DNA of 64,000 nucleotides, from assembly GCA_024867545.1 (NCBI GenBank), contig JANFNE010000036.1, positions 434,001 through 498,000 on the forward strand, written 5' to 3'. Shown in pieces: positions 60,901 to 64,000 of the stretch. Within the stretch, counting starts at the first letter, position 1. The number at the start of each line of letters is the position of its first letter. The position numbers were made by a program, and so were the translations under genes. Source of the DNA: Phytopythium helicoides. Its lineage: Eukaryota > Oomycota > Peronosporomycetes > Pythiales > Pythiaceae. The notes under the pieces are model-generated. The model ran no database searches. It was not told the DNA's origin and saw only the letters and a program-made list of their open reading frames with translations.

Positions 60901-61610
60901 GGGAAACGTACGTGCGCGCGTCAATGTCTGGGATTTCGGGGTATGAGCGCCAGGCGTCTCTGGGCCGCAGTTCTGAGCTCATGGGCCGAGGATCCGAGCT
61001 TGTCGGGCGTGGGTCCGAGCAAATGGAGTTGCCGCGCTTCAGCCGTAGCAGCAGCAGTGCCTCCATGCTGTCTGCTCCACAGTCAGTTGAGTCATATCAG
61101 CCGTCGGCGCCCGTAAACGACAGCTCTATGCCGTCGATGAGCGGCCTACTGCTGAAGCACCCGACGCACTCGAATGAGAAGGGTATGTTTGGCAACATGT
61201 CACTGCGTGGCGTCCGCGAGCGGTGGTGCGTGATTGACCCAGCAGGCTGCCTCCGCTACTACAAGCGCAAGGGCGACCGCGAGGCACGTGGTGCGATCCC
61301 GCTCAACATCCCGTCGCTCGAAATCATTCACGGCAAGGAAGTTGGCAAGCCGACGGAGTTTATGATCTGCTCCGCCACGCACCAGACGCGCATGGGTGCC
61401 AAGACGCGCGAGGACATGCTGCGTTGGGTTGCAGCCCTGGAGCAGGCGCACAAGTTGTTTATGCTGCAGGCGCCGGGTCGCGGCTCGACCGACAAGAAGA
61501 CGCTGGGCCAGCACGACAGCGTGTGCTCGACTGGCAGCGCCGAGAACGCGACGTCGCCTGCGTCTGCGGAGATTGCGAACCGCGTCTCGCGCGCCACGCT
61601 GGGCTTCTGA
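57927..61610 (+). CDS. WW-PDZ-coiled-coil-PH scaffold protein
   Basis: About nine exons. Residues ~1-220 are acidic and disordered and end at DEKVEQILARIRDKY. A WW domain follows (LPKGWTTRQSKTNDGKTYYV, then GHTQWLRPP). A PDZ-like domain spans three exons (EVNFGPGRLGLNLKQIAGLPG to RMTMMNGITLTGYTYSEVLE). A long coiled coil (exons 59463-60288 and 60361-60663) includes ELHQEVWGESKKRMNRK and NEELRNERIAIEESLDN. The protein ends in a PH domain (SGLLLKHPTHSNEKGMFGNM, RERWCVIDPAGCLRYYKRKG, TREDMLRWVAALEQAH) and a Ser-rich tail. PH and PDZ imply membrane and partner binding; a scaffold role is inferred. The donor at 58581 (GTGACG) was chosen because it joins the WW exon in phase. No frame break was seen. 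Confidence 0.8.
60955..61026 (+). repeat. GRGSELM-type heptapeptide coding repeat
   Basis: Three tandem 21-base units encode GRSSELM, GRGSELV and GRGSEQM between the coiled coil and the PH domain of the scaffold gene. Confidence 0.75.
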
Positions 61611-61870
61611 GCGACCTGGAGAGAGAATCGAGAGCTCCCGGTATGATAATGGTATATCGTCCCCTGCGCGTTGACCGCGCAGGGGCTTTGCTGACGTGGT
61701 CTTTCTCGTTGAAGTTGACGGCAACCGTACAATACAAAAAAAAACGTTTTCCAGCAAAATCGATGGCAGGAGTCCCTCTCTCGATTGAGTGACTTTGTTT
61801 GTATCTCCTCCCTCCGTCCAAACTGCCAACCGCCAAGAAAGGCGCTGCTGGACGGCGCTCGACCCCCGCC

Positions 61871-64000
61871 ATGTTCCGCGCGCGCAAGTCGCTCGAGGTG
61901 CCGGCCAAGCGCAGCACGGGGCTGCTGAGCCCTCGGCCGGAGGACCTGCTGGGCGCCACCAAGCGCCAGCGCCTGTCCATGGCGCCGTACTCATCGGCGG
62001 ACGCCGCGGCTCGCCGCAGCCGCGTGCTCGTCGACTCGCCCGAGTGCGCCATCGAGCTGGCGGACGCGCTGCCCGCCGCGGTCAGCGAGGAGCTGCGGCG
62101 CGAGTGGCCCTCGATGCTCGCGCCCGGCGACGGGCGGCAGTTCGCGCAGCCGTTGGTGGTCGCGTGCCGCGCGCGCGTCCCGTCAGCGCGCCACCGCAGT
62201 GGCGCGCAGGTCGTGCGCGTGTACGTGTTCGTGCTGCGCGCCAAGGTGCTGCTGTGGCGACCAGAGCTGCGGCAGGTCGTGTCGCTCCCTCTCCCTGATG
62301 AGCTTGAGCGCGACGAGGTGCTCCACCCGTTCCTGTTACCACTGGACGGACAGAGCTTGTCGCTGCTCATGGTCGGCCGCAGCGGCAGCGTGCTCTTCTG
62401 GGAAGATATTGAGCTCCCGTATGACAGCATCCCGCTCAGCGTGCAGATTCCGCTGCAGCCGAATGAGTGTGTGGCCTACGCACGCCGACGCTGTAATCGG
62501 GCGGCAGGACAGTGAGGGCAACCCCGACCTCGACGCGGAGGAAGCGGACGATGCAGGGGCTGCAATCACCGTGGGCGTCATTTGCTGGAGTAACCAGGGT
62601 AGCGTGTGGGAAGTCGCGATGGATGACCGAAGACTTCGCGTTCGCGCGTTTGAGAAGCAGCAGCCTGGCCTCCTCGCTGGCTTGACCAAGTCAGTCACGA
62701 GCTTTTTCTTTTCTCAGGCTCATCTCGTCATGCTTCTGCTTCGACAACTGGCATGGGCAGTCTTCTTGGCGGCACTAATACCACAGAGGTTGATCCTCTT
62801 CAGCCGATCAAGTACGCAAAAGTTGTGCCATCTTCAACAAGCGATTCTTCCAGAGATGCATCTGATGACTCGAGCGCTGATCTGGTGGTGCTGTACAAGA
62901 ACGGAATTGTTGAGCGCCGTCAATTTAGCTCAGGGGACGTGCTGGACTGCACTTATGAAACCACTTGGAGCTTCGACGCAAGCCGGGTTGCTCTGACATA
63001 CTTCAGCGACGCGTTTCCTCGTCTTCATCTCGCCAAGATCGCTATTGTTGCGGTTCCCTACGTAAATGAGACGCGCCTGGCCCTCTTGGTTGCGTTTGTT
63101 TGCGCTTCAAAGGACAAGCCGTCGGATGCGGCGTCTTCCATGGACATGGAATCTGGCGAAGATACAACTGCTCCTCGAGTGAAATATGTTCTGTTTCAGT
63201 TTTCGATGAATGAGGGTCCGCCAGAGCCGGAGTGGGCGTGCGTCCTCGACTACGAGCCTGTTTTCGCGGACGACCAGCACGACGCCAATGTGGAGAATCG
63301 ATTCTTTGATGTTGAAAGCTTTTCGATCACACGGAACGCTCTATACCTTGTGTGGCCTGGTGCGACTCCTATTCAGGTGTCTACTATTGTATTGCCACAC
63401 CCAGATCAGTCGCAGGCAATCAAGTGCTCGTTCAGCAGCCTTTTCGCTCCAGGGCATTCAGAACCAACAAATGACCTTTGCTTTTGGAGCTCGTGCAGAT
63501 GATGCCGACCTGACAAACGACCGCTCAGGACGCTTTGTTCGCGGATCCTTGACCTTCCTGTTACTCGAGACCGCGAGCACCGAGCAAGCTCTTTCTGGGT
63601 CTTTGTGTATCGCCACTGCATCGAACATGCAGCGCATTGAACGTCTGTCCGAGCCGCCTCGACTTCGATTTTCAAAATCGGACGACGCTACGACATCGGA
63701 TTTGTCTTCGCACTTTGTGCCCGAGCATCTTGATGTTGAAGAGTACGTTGGCGTATTGATGGCTCATTTCCAGCGCGACCCTCTCGCAACCTCTCCGCTA
63801 CGCGTGAACAACCAAGATGTGAGCACTGTCGCCCAAGCTGTGGTTGCATTAGACATGCAAATACTGGATGCGAGATCGTCGTCAGGTCTTCGATGGGGCA
63901 AGAATGATACTAGCGAGCAACGAGACATCCTCCCTCGGTCGTCAGAGTTTTCGATTGCCACACCCAAGTTGGTGAAGTACCAACTAGAGGAAAAGCGTGC
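61871..64000 (+). CDS. NUP133: Nucleoporin NUP133 homologue, N-terminal part, runs off window, several frame breaks
   Basis: From ATG 61871 the frame encodes a basic N-terminus, then beta-propeller blades: VVRVYVFVLRAKVLLWRPEL, SLLMVGRSGSVLFWEDI, GVICWSNQGSVWEVAMDDRR, then KQQPGLLAGLTKSVTSFFFS, which parallels GMLSGIGRRVSSLFG of human NUP133. The block LDVEEYVGVLMAHFQRDPL and the later SSGLRWGKN parallel the propeller-to-helix transition and the DPRW segment of NUP133. It is a scaffold subunit of the Y-complex of the nuclear pore. The frame slips near 62480-62490, near 62714-62725 and near 63430-63455, so no single open frame covers the gene as read. The gene continues beyond the window. Confidence 0.72.

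Overview
This is a gene-dense eukaryotic nuclear segment, most likely from an oomycete (Peronosporales/Pythiales-type stramenopile). The reasons are a GC-rich compact layout, introns mostly of 40-80 bases with GTRNGT donors, an E. coli-type class II fructose-bisphosphate aldolase, an NLP/NPP1-family secreted protein with a decayed tandem copy, a bZIP factor with an oomycete-style basic region, flagellar assembly genes (DNAAF1), and many multidomain signalling proteins joining WW, PDZ, PH, SYLF, EF-hand and IQ modules. The organism call is an inference from gene content; no rRNA, tRNA, CRISPR or intact transposon was recognised.

Layout. 0-6 kb: a DUF1769-PH-DUF547 protein and, on the minus strand, an ADO/plant-cysteine-oxidase-type thiol dioxygenase. 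6-7.5 kb: no gene seen. 7.5-9.5 kb: a six-exon cyclic phosphodiesterase divergent by 41 bp from an aspartoacylase-family zinc hydrolase. 9.8-14.7 kb: a calmodulin-like EF-hand protein, a GCIP/CCNDBP1 homologue, a secreted MINPP-type histidine phosphatase, and the LRR dynein assembly factor DNAAF1, whose stop overlaps the MINPP stop. 15-19.8 kb: a large inverted repeat carrying two head-to-head aldolase genes that encode identical proteins. 20-27.4 kb: a SYLF protein with a ZNF598-like C-terminus and a very large EF-hand/IQ/WW protein. 27.5-30.6 kb: APC6/CDC16. 31-32.6 kb: an NLP-family gene and its pseudogene. 32.9-36 kb: an oxysterol-binding protein and VMP1. 36-43 kb: an unrecognised coiled-coil protein and an RME-8/DNAJC13 homologue without a visible J-domain. 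44-47 kb: a tepsin/MTV1-type AP-4 accessory protein with a polyQ tract. 47-52 kb: SMC5. 52-54 kb: RNase Z. 54-57.4 kb: a bZIP factor and an R3H protein. 57.9-61.6 kb: a WW-PDZ-coiled-coil-PH protein. 61.9 kb to the window end: the N-terminal part of NUP133.

Functionally these are mostly housekeeping genes: glycolysis, mitosis and DNA repair (APC6, SMC5), tRNA processing (RNase Z, cyclic phosphodiesterase), membrane traffic (RME-8, tepsin, VMP1, ORP, SYLF), nuclear pore (NUP133) and flagella (DNAAF1). There is no operon logic, but several tight divergent or convergent pairs. One pattern cuts across the window: about ten otherwise conserved genes are broken by single-base indels, many in short homopolymers. 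This looks more like consensus-sequence error than biology and should be settled before gene models are trusted. I did not find a clear new multi-gene system; the best leads are the aldolase palindrome, the divergent NLP locus, the RME-8 homologue lacking its J-domain, and several unusual domain fusions.
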